A DNA stretch of 64,000 nucleotides. Origin: Chrysomallon squamiferum (taxonomy: Eukaryota > Mollusca > Gastropoda > Neomphalida > Peltospiridae). Position numbers and translations under genes: made by a program. The number at the start of each line of letters is the position of its first letter. Within the stretch, counting starts at the first letter, position 1. The stretch spans positions 8,173,630-8,237,629 of the forward strand of contig CM022677.1 in assembly GCA_012295275.1 (NCBI GenBank), written 5' to 3'. The notes beneath the pieces were generated by a model. It had not been told where the DNA came from. It did not search any database and worked only from the letters and a program-made list of their open reading frames with translations. Positions 11,420-21,669 of this stretch are shown piece after piece.

Positions 11420-11760
11420 GCTAACAACAATGTGCATATACGCTACGAGATATTTTTGTTTCTCTTTTCCTCTCAACTCTCGTTATATAATAGTAAAACT
11501 AACAACGCGAATAAAACAAACAAATATAACAAATAAAAAAATATAAATAAATAAAACCCCAAAACATATAAAATGCGACGCTATATAACATAAAAACGCC
11601 CGATATATATGTATGTGTAACGATGTATATTTTTTCTTATATATCTATATATGTTACATAATATTTGGAAATAAATAAATAAATTAATATAAATAAATAA
11701 ACCCCCTCAAACAAAACCCTCAAAGTTTATTCCAAATTGCCCATATCAAATGCATATATT
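11420..11760. other. AT-rich tail after the LINE
   Basis: No gene is seen. It contains AATAAATAAA-type and ATATAT stretches and further scattered copies of GCGACGCTA near 11575, so LINE 3' sequence probably continues this far. Confidence 0.5.
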
Positions 11761-11764
11761 CACC

Positions 11765-12070
11765 GTCCCCGTCCCCGTATATAGGTATATATCCCTATAT
11801 ATCCTGTCCCCTTCCCCTTATGTATCCCCGTCCCCATCCCTTATGTATTCCCCTTCCCCCCCCTTTGGATCCCCTCTCCTTAACTAAAAACCCCTCCCCT
11901 TTATTCCAAATTGCCCCCTTCCCCTTCCCCTTCCCCGTCCCCGTCCCTTCCCCTTTCCCCTTCCCCTTCCCCCCCCCCGTCCCCTCCCCTCCTTCCCCTT
12001 CCCCCCTTCCCGTCCCCGTTCCCTTCCCGTCCCCTTCCACTTTCCCTTCCCCTTCCCCTTCCCCTCTCCT
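11765..12070. repeat. CCCCTT/CCCCGT tract
   Basis: About 300 bp of near-pure pyrimidine on the plus strand, built from CCCCTT and CCCCGT hexamers. The minus strand is GGGGAA-rich and could form G-quadruplex or triplex structures. Long Pro/Ser- or Gly/Arg-rich open frames across it are composition artefacts. Confidence 0.9.
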
Positions 12071-12174
12071 GTCCCGGAACCCATCCCTGGCGATCCCAGA
12101 GACCGGATCCATGATAGGCGTGCCTGAACCTTGAATTGGACGTGGGCACGTAAAAAGAGTTTTCCATCCTTCCA

Positions 12175-12186
12175 TCTTTGATCAGT
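12175..12186. repeat. Right 12-bp target-site duplication
   Basis: The second copy of TCTTTGATCAGT. It is followed directly by host intron sequence that matches 13608 onward in the uninterrupted paralogue. Confidence 0.85.
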
Positions 12187-12602
12187 GCCCTTCTTGAGAG
12201 TCTTTGTCTGCACAAGACAAAGGAAAACGCAGACAATGGTAATTATGTTTTAATGTTTTGTATATGTAACATACATCTTGAATGATTGAAGATAGCTAAA
12301 TCTATTACTGTTGAATTTTTCATAGTGTTATTCTTTTTTAAATTAGCACAGACGAATAATACTGACAGCAAGAAAACATTATCCTATAAAAATATAGTTA
12401 TTGATAAACCAATTTCTGTTTTCGGTTAATGCAATGTCTCACAAAAGACTGAGGACCTACAATATGCCGTTTTCCAAACATACAGTACATAAAAATTATA
12501 TATTTATTTGCAATCCCATTGATAATATATTATACAGAAATGTTTCTATATATTTTATCCAAAACTGACATTATTTATAAATACTCTTGTAAAGTAGAGT
12601 CA
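12187..12602. repeat. Duplicated intron unit, copy 1 (right part)
   Basis: Bases 12187-12268 match 13608-13689 with a handful of differences. The rest, to 12602, has no second copy in the window and is AT-rich with no gene seen. Confidence 0.85.
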
Positions 12603-12653
12603 TACAATTTTTTCTTTTAAATTTCATTTTCTTGTATTCATTTTGTTACATAT

Positions 12654-12696
<43 letters not shown>

Positions 12697-13690
12697 TTTG
12701 GCACACCTTAACTTGTATAGTGGATAGGTAGACTTACTGATTTATATAGTTTGCTGTCAATTTAGCGTTTATATTCCTTGTTAGGTGGCCATTAAAGCAC
12801 CTTGTTACCGTACACTGAGCCTTAATAAAACATCCAAGGTGTTTAAAGGTGTGACCACGTGACAGTCGTCTCTTTATAACACTCCACAGTGAACCATCAT
12901 AACACATTTCTGAACAGCAGTATTTAAACATACTCTAATTAATACGCATTGTAAAATTACACGATTTATACCATCAGCCAGTTTCATTCATCTGCAGTCA
13001 TAAAGCAAACCAGTTTTCATTTTGTGTCGTATTTCATCAGTAAAGATTGTATTTTCTATGTAGCTATATTTAAAAAAAAACTAAAATAAGAAAACTTTCA
13101 GTGCTAACCAGCTTGGTACGGTGTGACAACCTCATTAGTGCCTCTTTGCGAGACTTGTTTTTAATTGTAATTTTGTTTTCTTTGTAGTGAATTATAGAAT
13201 TTCACTAAATCTTTATTGTTATATGCCCATTAAAGCGGAATGTCTGCTACATTTTATCTTAAATATCTTATTATATTACGATAATATTTATTTAGCTATC
13301 TTGTACAATCATGTTTATAATTTATATTTTTACAGTCGTTAACTGTTTGCCTAATTAATGACAGAAAATGGTGGTATATACACAAAAACTAAATAGAACG
13401 TATGCAGATGTACATGGGCTATTTAGAAGCTGTATTATATGATTAGGGGAAGTTCCGTTATTTGATAAACTAAGAAACACTGAGGTTTAAGTAACTGAAA
13501 ATTGGTATTAAAAGCATCAAAGTAAATTCAGAAAGGCTATCTGCAGAGCTGTAGCTATGCATGTATAAGTAGTCACACGCGTTTTGAACGAGATCTCTTT
13601 GATCAGTGCCCTTCTTGAGAGTGTTTGTCTGCACAAGACAAAGGAAAACGCTGACAATGGTAATTATGGTTTAATGTTTTGTATATGTAA
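12603..13690. repeat. Duplicated intron unit, copy 2 (empty site)
   Basis: This resembles 1-85 joined directly to about 1039-1944 and then 12187-12268. It therefore lacks both the dioxygenase exon region (88-1038) and the 10.2-kb insertion. By eye the two copies differ at a few percent of positions. It shows the pre-insertion target at 13596-13607 and a clean deletion joint after GGCACAC near 12704. Confidence 0.9.
12652..12698. repeat. (TTTA)n microsatellite in copy 2
   Basis: About twelve TTTA units; the corresponding tract in copy 1 has about seven. Confidence 0.9.
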
Positions 13691-14427
13691 GATAACGTAT
13701 TTTAATAATTAAAAGATTATTTAGAAAGATCAAGTAACCAACTGGGCTGAATTAGTTTTGTATTATTTGTCAACGCTATTTGCTTTGATAACGTATCGTC
13801 GAATCGTACGATTTAACTATGTAATTATATATTACCCTTGAGGGTTAATCTGTGTAAACAGCATATATATATATATATATATTACCCTTGAGGGTTAAAA
13901 GCATATATATTATATAAAACAATTATCCATACTGAATTCGGGTTTGTGTTATTGTTCTCTCGTGGATACAGAATAGTCATTTAATAGTTAAGCTGTCTGA
14001 GATAATGAACACCTTGTCACCTGACGCTATTATAGTCTGCTACCCTTTGAGGTACTAACACCACTCAGACTAGTCACATGACATATGGCACTACCTAAAA
14101 TCCTTTAAGTTAGCATCTCAGAAAACACCCAACTCCTTGTAATGCCAAAATTAACTGAGAGTTCCTGTCAATATTATAAAGAGGATGGACTGTAATTAAG
14201 ATTAAAAAAGAACAAATCACACCATAATGAACGTTTGTAATATTATGTAAAATGTTTCAATTTGACGAAAGTTTCAAATTTTGAGTTTCACAAATGTCTA
14301 ATTTTGAACTGTTGCCATTATCTTTGAATTCAGCTTACGTTAACACGTCACACAGCAAACTGCCTAAATAACAAGTTGGTATTTGCTTCATTAATTAAAC
14401 TTTTACCTGTCTGTGTATCAATTTCAG
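13691..14427 (+). other. Dioxygenase-gene intron, last part
   Basis: No gene is seen. An (AT)n run at about 13863-13882 is flanked by two copies of ATTACCCTTGAGGGTTAA (about 13830 and 13882), whose core ACCCT-TG-AGGGT is self-complementary. A pyrimidine-rich stretch and TTTCAG close the intron at 14427. Confidence 0.6.
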
Positions 14428-14558
14428 GTGCTGATTTATACAGGTATTTGGAAGACGCGCCAGATCGTGTTGTTCTCATCATCAGCGCTGACCTCGCACA
14501 CACGCATCTCAGCACTGACCCATACGGCTACTCCAACGCATCAGAGCCATTCGACCAT
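14428..14558 (+). CDS. LigB-type extradiol dioxygenase-like protein, next exon
   Basis: This continues the protein begun at 91-215. The reading is ADLYRYLEDAPD, then RVVLIISADLAHTH and PYGYSNASEPFDH. The SADLAHTH segment is a hallmark of LigB-domain enzymes, whose conserved His residues lie in the active-site region. The exon has a clear TTTCAG acceptor and a strong CAT|GTAAGT donor. It is 131 nt, enters in phase 1 and leaves in phase 0. Joining it to the exon at 91-215 gives an unbroken family-like sequence, although the two are 14.2 kb apart. Both exons are intact, so the gene may be functional despite the LINE in its intron. Confidence 0.85.
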
Positions 14559-14876
14559 GTAAGTACAACCAGTCAGTCGTGCTTGAACCTTTTAAAAATA
14601 CTTTAAAATTTCACCAGCACAACAGTATCAAAGCAGATATGTTTTGTAATAGCACCTGAGCATATTTTTATATTTGTGATTAGTAGGTGTTAACTAGGCT
14701 TATTTATTTGTTTGAATTAATGAATGGAACTGACGTTTGGGAGGATTTCTAAAACTATTTATGTTTAATGTTATGGGTAGGAAAGAACATGCTGCAACTG
14801 TTTTGTCTTCAGTGCTGAAAGACTTGTGTGGTTAGTACATAACTGATCACAGTTTGTTTTTGTTTCATTAATACAG

Positions 14877-14896
14877 CTGTCACGATGGTTCTCATT
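14877..14896 (+). CDS. Probable third dioxygenase exon, cut by gap
   Basis: A pyrimidine-rich tract and ATACAG precede CTGTCACGATGG. In the phase left by the previous exon it reads LSRWFS. Related proteins have a tryptophan a few residues after the EPFD motif, which fits roughly but not exactly. The assembly gap removes the rest, so this is tentative. Confidence 0.4.
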
Positions 14897-15096
14897 NNNN
14901 NNNNNNNNNNNNNNNNNNNNNNNNNNNNNNNNNNNNNNNNNNNNNNNNNNNNNNNNNNNNNNNNNNNNNNNNNNNNNNNNNNNNNNNNNNNNNNNNNNNN
15001 NNNNNNNNNNNNNNNNNNNNNNNNNNNNNNNNNNNNNNNNNNNNNNNNNNNNNNNNNNNNNNNNNNNNNNNNNNNNNNNNNNNNNNNNNNNNNNNN
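14897..15096. other. Assembly gap of 200 N
   Basis: Exactly 200 undetermined bases, probably a placeholder of unknown true size. The C-terminal exons of the dioxygenase gene may be lost in it. Confidence 0.98.
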
Positions 15097-15524
15097 TTTA
15101 TCTGGCTGCTATATTTTAACCCTGAATATTCACTGTACATCTCAAATAGAAATATTAAGATGAATATCTCTTCATATATAATTAATTATTTGCTAATATT
15201 TCAAGTGTAACCTCAGCTTTTAAATATACATCTGTCTAGAAAAAGAAACTTAGTATTTGATTATCAACACCATCTGAGGTGCAGCTAAAAACTAATCCTG
15301 ATTTTGTTAGTAACAGAAAATTGGAATCTGGAAGGCCTGTTTATTTCTGAATTTCTCAACTATCCTTCTTGAATGAGATGATATTCAAACAGTTATACGA
15401 CAAATGATACTGAAAGTTACAGGTATGATTTCACTGTAAGCATTCGGAAGTATAGAGGGAGCTTCCGTGTTGTAATTCTTAAAAATAACAGTAGCTTTAT
15501 ATGTGACATCAAAAATATATCGAG
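15097..15524 (+). repeat. Inverted repeat arm A (mate at 48.7-49.05 kb)
   Basis: The reverse complement of this stretch aligns with 48698-49049. Shared blocks include GAATATTCACTGTA, GGAAGGCCT followed by CTCAACTATCCTTC, AATGAGATGATATTCA and AAAAATATATCGAGA. The left end may continue into the gap. Confidence 0.8.
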
Positions 15525-16220
15525 AAATAAAGAGGGCGCATCTAGTGTAACATTTTATAAACACCAGAACATGATTCACTGAAAAACTAGGATTAACTTC
15601 ACACGGCCTTATGAAAATAACACTTGCAGTTTTAACGCCGCCATCACTATCTATATCAGATCTCACTAGTGTCTCAACAGAGGTGTGGCGTTAATATTAA
15701 CACATCGTCGTTATGAAAATAAGCAGCTTAATTACCTGTAAAAAGAAAAAGGTGAGAATTATTACCTGTAAGAAGAAAAAGGTGATAATTAATTGGTGGT
15801 TGAGCGGTGATATTTATAGTTTGTAGGTAAGTATGTTGATTAATTTTAATCTCATATTTTATTAATATTGTAACATTTAAACATTTCACGACAGTTTGTA
15901 CTGATTAGCTGAGAACAAAGATGTTATTTTATAATGTGAAATTTTTTCATTACATTCATCAGCGCAAGTTGTATAGTCTGATATACTTTATATTTCTGAC
16001 TACACTTTAGATATTAATATAACCTCTCCACCAATATATATAATTGTATACAGCATTTTAAAAATTAAATTTTAATGACTTGATTATAATTTAAAATTAA
16101 TATTTCGTATAAAGAACATACTGATATTTAGATGTGGAGCGGCGATATAAAGCTTCTATCTTACGTTAAGATCTCAAAAGTATTATAAATATGACGTTAA
16201 TGCAGTTAATAATAAAATAT
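15525..16220. other. AT-rich intergenic stretch
   Basis: No gene is supported. Bases about 15593-15700 share CACGGC-TTATGAAAATAA and CAGAGGYGTRGCG blocks with 60950-61015, a minor dispersed repeat. A 30-bp tandem repeat lies at 15732-15791. Confidence 0.5.
15732..15791 (-). repeat. 30-bp tandem repeat with juxtaposed splice-like sites
   Basis: Two units of ATTACCTGTAARAAGAAAAA plus GGTGAKAATT. On the minus strand each reads as a pyrimidine tract, then TTACAG immediately followed by GTAATAAT or GTAATTAA. That is an acceptor abutting a donor. Confidence 0.7.
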
Positions 16221-16230
16221 TTTCTTTTTT

Positions 16231-16273
16231 TGTATGTGTGTGTGTGTGTTTGCTTATGTGTGTGTGTGTGTGT
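16231..16273. repeat. (GT)n microsatellite
   Basis: Interrupted GT run with a TTTGCTTAT break in the middle. Confidence 0.9.
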
Positions 16274-16789
16274 AAAAAATGAAAACACTACTGTAAGGTA
16301 ACACGCCTGTATTTTACAGGTTTGACATATCTAAACGATACAAACTTGGTCTTGATGACAGACTGTGAATCTTTATGGACGTGGAAGCATTTGACGGGAG
16401 ATCTCGCGCAGCTGTTGGAGAAATGGGTTGTTTTGTTGTTTTCTTTATTAAATTTATATGTCCAGTTTTTTCAAACTCGGAACAAGCAAGGTATGCAGAC
16501 CTAGACATGCACGTTGTACAAATGGATCAGATGTTTTAATTCATTGGGGAGTGACTGGGAAAACTAACTGTGTCTCTAGTGAAATCTTTCTGACGGGCAT
16601 ATGTCTGTACCCAAAGATTCCAGATCTCGCCAAGCAAAACTAAACTTTGTTATTAATCAAATAAACTGAAGAATCATGGATATACAATCAGACTTTATTT
16701 AAACTGTTTTTTTAAAAATATTTATGAAGTTAAACTTTTATCTGAACTCAGGTTTTGGTTATTTGTTTGAATGTTTTACAAAAGGAGTT

Positions 16790-16793
16790 ATTA

Positions 16794-16837
<44 letters not shown>

Positions 16838-16845
16838 GTTGTTAT
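16790..16845. repeat. (ATT)n microsatellite
   Basis: About fifteen ATT units followed by GTT and TTTA steps; the counterpart in copy B is at 24085-24135. Confidence 0.95.
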
Positions 16846-18178
16846 TTTATTTATTTATTTTTTGTTATTATCAAAATTTTTTTTTATACAAAATGCATTT
16901 GTCTTGTTTTTTTAAATCAGTGTTGAAATATGTATTATAATTTTCTGCAAGTGTTAATACACATTTAATTCTGTTCCTGAAAAATGTAAAATTATCCTAT
17001 TCGAAAATAGTGAATAAAATGCCTTTTGTAAACTGTGAATGTGAAACAAAATGACTCAATATTTTTCTCAAATTCAGCAAACTAACAGAAACAACCATAC
17101 GTTCATTTTTGTCTTTTGTAGATAACAACGTTAATTATTCAGCTTGGATTTGTTACACTGTTAACAATTACTAATTGTTACAGCAGAAACGTAAACCGTT
17201 TGTTAACTGAGTCAATTCAGAAATTATACAGTGTTATACAGCTTATACACCAGCTCATTTATAGAGCGTTATATCATTATTATTACTGTTTAGTCGATGA
17301 CCGGGGAGACTGTTGTTTATTTTTTTATAACAAATAATTATTCAGCTATTTCTAATACAGCAGAAATTAAACCGTTTGTTAACTGAGTCAATTCAGAAAT
17401 TATTGTCGACCAGTTCATTTCATCATTATTTTAACCGTCGCTGTTGTTGTTATACAACAAATAAGTTAATACAAACCGTCTTTATTTTAAAGTTTACTAC
17501 AACAACAACAATAAAGTTATTATTTTATTGTTTTGGGGAGACTGTCACGGATCGTAAGAAAACAACAGTGACTAAATATTTTAGGCTTCTGTCTTATCCT
17601 CTGGCGTCGTGTTATGATGGCGAAGTAATACTGTTTGATTTTATATTTTATATTTTAATTAATTAATTTATTGTTTTATTTATTTAGTTGTTGTTGTTCT
17701 AGCAGTACAGTAAGGAGCTTTATTATGATTACAGTCTGCACGAAAGAAAACTGGAGAATAAGGTGTTTTTTGTTGTTTTTTTGGATATATATATATATAT
17801 ATATGGTATAAAATTAAGTAGTTAATTAATTAATGATTTTAAAAAACAACAAACAAGACAAATATTTCCCCCCGTCCAAAAACAAAAAAACAAAAAAAAA
17901 ATTAAGAACATCTACAACAACCACAATAATAAATATATAACATTAACAATAAAACTAAATTTACGTAATAAATATGACACTTCAGTTCACAACTGGATTG
18001 GTGTAAAAAATATATATACTCTTAAAAAAAGTAGGGAACTCTAATAAGAAATTACAATTGCTAAAATTATTACCCGCGGAGAATGGTTTTGTGATATGAA
18101 CGAATTTTATGTATTCCTCGTTCCAAGTCAAGTTGAAAAAAGCTAAAACATACACTGGCTCAAGAACGATCTCGCGAC

Positions 18179-18388
18179 CTACAGTGAAAAAGGCTGGCTG
18201 TTACATGTAACCGATTGGTCCTGTGATGTAACACTGTCTATATTACATGTATCCGATTGGTCCTGTGATGTAACACTGTCTATATTACATGTAACAGACT
18301 GGTCAGATGATGTATCGTTATCCATGTTACAGACTGGCTTGTAACCAACAAGAAGTTGGAAGAGATCTCGTTCAGAAAACAGTGACAA
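18179..18388 (-). other. Open frame over 42-bp repeat
   Basis: A 69-codon frame reading MSLFSERDLFQLLVG, then MDNDTSSDQSVTCN, then Ser/Asp/Gln-rich repeats. The duplicate at 25.87-25.97 kb retains MDNDTS-DQSVTCNIDSVT in one frame but loses the N-terminal part. It matches no family I know. It may be a small repeat-protein remnant, or just a regulatory repeat whose period is a multiple of three. Confidence 0.2.
18196..18330. repeat. 42-bp tandem repeat, about 3 units
   Basis: Units carry CCGATTGGTCC, then TGTGATGTAACACTG and TCTATATTACATGTA. The plus strand shows inverted CCAAT boxes (ATTGG) next to TGATGTAA motifs. The minus strand is open through the array and encodes a 14-residue repeat like CNIDSVTSQDQSVT. 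Copy B at 25.87-26.0 kb has fewer units but keeps both properties. Confidence 0.85.
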
Positions 18389-18399
18389 AGAAATGAAAC

Positions 18400-19383
18400 A
18401 ACTGGAGTGTGTACTCGATCGACTGGAGAACGTTATCTCTTGTTGACGGAATGATTATACTGGAATTAATGATGGAAGTGAAATGAGTAAAGATGAATTC
18501 ATTGACAGATCTGGCTGGAGAACATATTTTTATATAAACAATGGGCCGTAACTCTTAAAAGCTTATAATTATGTTGACTAAAAATAGTTGAGATTCAGTG
18601 TTAATTAATGGAAACTTCAGTTCCTGACACAAATGAAGTCCAGTTTTAATTTTTTTACAGCTTATAAAAAAAGATAACTACATTATAAAACATGTTGAAA
18701 GTTAAATATTACGGAAAAAAAAAAAAGGAAGTAATTTTAGTAAATCTTTCACTGTGGGTTAAAGTTAGCTGATTTAAATATACATTTATCAAAATATTTT
18801 TTCTTTAGTTTATTTGGAAACATTGTTACGTGATAGGAAATGAATTGGTTAAATTTATTTCAAAACATCCTTAATTTTATCACACTGTTTCGAGTAAGGT
18901 TTATGCCCAGGGTTAACTTTAATATGAAAAAGCTGCAAGACCTGGAAAATGACACGAGGAGTTTCAGAAGTATGGTTAGCATTTTGGTTAGGTTTTGGTT
19001 AGGTTTAGGTTAGTCCAACTTTTGTGCAGAGTTAAATGTCAGTTAACCTGAAGCGTGTCTTCATTCAGCACAAACTGACAATTTATAGCTTTTTGGTAAA
19101 AGTAAATCAGTTCTGAAAGAGAACGTCGTTTTAACGAAAACCTTCGATTTTTTTTTTTTTTTTAAATGTTTTATTTTATATGTAAATATATATTTGATAA
19201 ATTGGCTTTAAAAAAAACAAACAAACAAATAATAAATAAATAAATAAATAAATTAAAAGAAAAACAGACAATACGTGTGTTGTAATATGATTTGTTAAGC
19301 TGTATCAGGTGAAATAATATCGCGTTCTGAAACTAATATCTTTCTACCTGCTAATAAAAGTCAACTATAAATACTACTGCTAC
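18400..19383. other. Duplicated non-coding block
   Basis: Recurs at 26.04-26.83 kb. It holds a GGTTAGGTTTTGGTTAGG stretch and T- and A-runs, and no gene. The last part is AT-rich with AAAT repeats. Confidence 0.6.
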
Positions 19384-19640
19384 GTACAAACAACAAAACA
19401 TAGTAACTGATATCTCAAAAATGTGAATAGATACTAAACTGCATCCTCACTGGGGATCTGTAAACTCGTCTTTTAAATCCCGGTGTTACAAAGCATATTT
19501 CGTCTTTTCTTCTCTATGCACGCTCGAGTTAGTTGGAGCAAGGGACTGATTCACAATAATCACAGAGGAGGGACACAGGGCCGGTACTGAGGCTTCAGTG
19601 TTTATAGGATGTGGAATAAAACCATATATTATTGTTTCAT
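19384..19640. repeat. Dispersed 250-bp repeat, copy 1
   Basis: Four copies lie in the window (here, 21060, 30706 and 31110). All share ACTGGGGATCTGTAAACTCG or a close form, a CACGCTCGAGT-like block, CAAGGGACTGATTCACA and GGAGGG-ACAGGGCCGGTACT. No reading frame is conserved. It is the most conserved non-coding block of the segmental duplication. Confidence 0.8.
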
Positions 19641-20419
19641 TTTGATTTGTTTTGTTTATTTATTTATTTATTTTTATTTTTATTATTATTATTTTTTTAA
19701 TTTTTTAATTTCAGTTTTCTATCAGTTCGTAACCTATAAGTAGAGAAATATGATGCTAAAAATAAATATTGTGACGTCCGGTTTCTCAAATAGATTACAA
19801 TACAAATCACTTTAAGACACACACACCACAGACGCATACAAACGTACATACAACTTGGATATATATATATATATATGCTGTCTCACAGATACGTGCAAAC
19901 AACGAAAAATATGTAAAGGAGACATAGTAGTGAATAAATAAATACAAACATAAATAAATAAATAATGAATACAGAAGTTACTACTATTACTACTACTTCC
20001 ACTGCTACTATACTACTACTACTACTACTACTACTAATAATAATAATAATAATAGTGGTAGCAGTAGAATTAGTAGTACTAGTATAATTGATATTACTTT
20101 TGTTTGCACTACTACTATTATTAATATTACTAGTGTTACTAATTATACTATTACTGTTACTATTACTGCCACTACTACTACTAATAAAACTCAGCTATAA
20201 CTACTACTGCTAATATTTGTATAAGTTATTACTACTACTTCAACGACAACTACTTCTATTACTAGCTACGACAATTACTACTACTACTAAGAATAATTGT
20301 AATTAATCAGTGTGAACAGTATGCCAGTAATATATTTCATAAGGAACAGTACATATAAATAATCAAAATCAAATAAAATGTGAATGCAGTTAAATAAAAT
20401 AACAAAATAACGATTTTCA

Positions 20420-20466
<47 letters not shown>

Positions 20467-21059
20467 GGGAAAATACCAACGTAATAAATATAATAAAGTA
20501 AATTCATATTAACTAGAACATCTAGTAAATTTACACGACGATATTAAATGCCAGGATCGCTTAATAAACGATGGATGGCCCTGACTACTACAACTACAAC
20601 TACAACTAATAATCAGTTACAGTTTTTGTGGAACTGTCATAAAGAAGCTATACATTTCATAAATAAACCAAATTAAATAAAAATGAGCAAACGAACGAAC
20701 AAAATGACGACTGAACTAACGAGGGAACCAGAGAAAGAGAAAAACTAAAATAAAAAAATACTGAAAATAAACATAAAAAGGGAAACAAAATTAACACTGT
20801 CACAACACAACTGAAGGCGTTATTATCATTGATGTTGTTTTTGTGTCATTGCAGTTACCGTTATTATTTCTTTATTGTTGTTATTACTATTACTATTACT
20901 TTTATTATTATTATTATTATTGTTGTTGTTGTGGTTGTTGTTATTAATCCTATTTGTGTTGTTGTTGTTATTATTATTATTATTATTATTACTCTATGAC
21001 GCACTGTATAAAGTGTTCTATTCACAGATTATGAAGGATGATCTTTGACCCTCTCTCTC
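19641..21059. other. Microsatellite-rich spacer
   Basis: No gene is seen. It contains (AT)n at 19860-19877, CTA/TAA arrays at 19980-20200, (AT)n at 20421-20462 and TTA/TTG arrays at 20880-20990. Confidence 0.7.
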
Positions 21060-21320
21060 ATTACTACGTACAAACAACAAAACTTAGTAACTGATATTTG
21101 AAAAACGTGACTAGATACTAAACTGCATCCTCACTGGGGATCTGTAAACTCGTCTTTTAAAGCCCAGTGTTACAAATCATATTTCATCTTTTCTTCTCTA
21201 TTCACGCTCGAGTTGGTTGGAGCAAGGGACTGATTCACAATAATCACAGAGGAGGGGAACAGGGCCGGTACTGAGAGTTCAGTATGTTTAAGATGAGGTT
21301 CAAAACCATATATTTGTGTT
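21060..21320. repeat. Dispersed 250-bp repeat, copy 2
   Basis: Very close to the copy at 30706-30975, and the similarity extends upstream to 20830 and downstream to about 21400. Confidence 0.85.
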
Positions 21321-21470
21321 TTATTTTATTGAGAAAAACAGTTGCACACACAGACAGATAGACAGAGATCCAACAGCAACACTGAAAACATTATAATGTT
21401 AAATGGTTTGTTACTTGTTACTTGTTATTCATTGGTGTGCAGTGTTTCGTTTTTGTCTCCGCTTTCGTAG

Positions 21471-21599
<129 letters not shown>

Positions 21600-21669
21600 C
21601 TGCATCAACTAAGTTCCTGTGTTTGCTGTTTAAAAAAGTAATTATGAATAATGGATGACTGACTAACAC

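Larger units (their letters stand above)
5360..11420 (+). mobile_element. Degenerate I-group (Nimb/I-like) LINE
   Basis: A non-LTR retrotransposon in the plus orientation. In order it has a 5' region with a 79-bp minisatellite, an ORF1 with CCHC zinc knuckles, and an ORF2 with an APE-type endonuclease, reverse transcriptase, RNase H and a C-terminal CCHC motif. A 33-bp minisatellite fills the 3' untranslated region. An APE endonuclease plus RNase H in one ORF2 is characteristic of the I superfamily (I, Nimb, Ingi, Loa, R1 relatives); Nimb-like elements are known from molluscs. It is distinctly richer in C and poorer in T on the plus strand than the host DNA. Frameshifts throughout show it is dead. 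The 5' limit is a guess from base composition; the exact clade needs a tree. Confidence 0.85.
1945..12174. mobile_element. 10.2-kb composite insertion in dioxygenase intron
   Basis: Everything between the two TCTTTGATCAGT copies is absent from the paralogous locus at 12603-13690. The insert contains a promoter-like stretch, an A-rich tract, 2.7 kb of microsatellite-rich DNA, a LINE with broken ORF1 and ORF2, and a C-rich minisatellite. I see no terminal inverted repeats or long terminal repeats, and the right end is not a poly(A) tail. It may be one long retrotransposition with 5' sequence, or a LINE insertion that later gained nested DNA. The outer limits are well supported; the internal history is not. 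Confidence 0.75.

Noticed and set aside
1945-12174. LTR retrotransposon interpretation of the insertion
   Set aside because: No matching long terminal repeats are seen at the two ends, and the ORF2 order with APE endonuclease is that of a LINE.
11795-12236. Long Pro/Ser-rich and Gly/Arg-rich frames on both strands
   Set aside because: They cover the CCCCTT tract; the same hexamers read in every frame stay open.
16320-16530. Plus-strand segment reading RFDISKRYKLGLDDRL then IFMDVEAFDGRSRAAVG
   Set aside because: An acceptor-like TTTTACAG precedes it and the residues look protein-like, but there is an in-frame stop, no donor and no family match.
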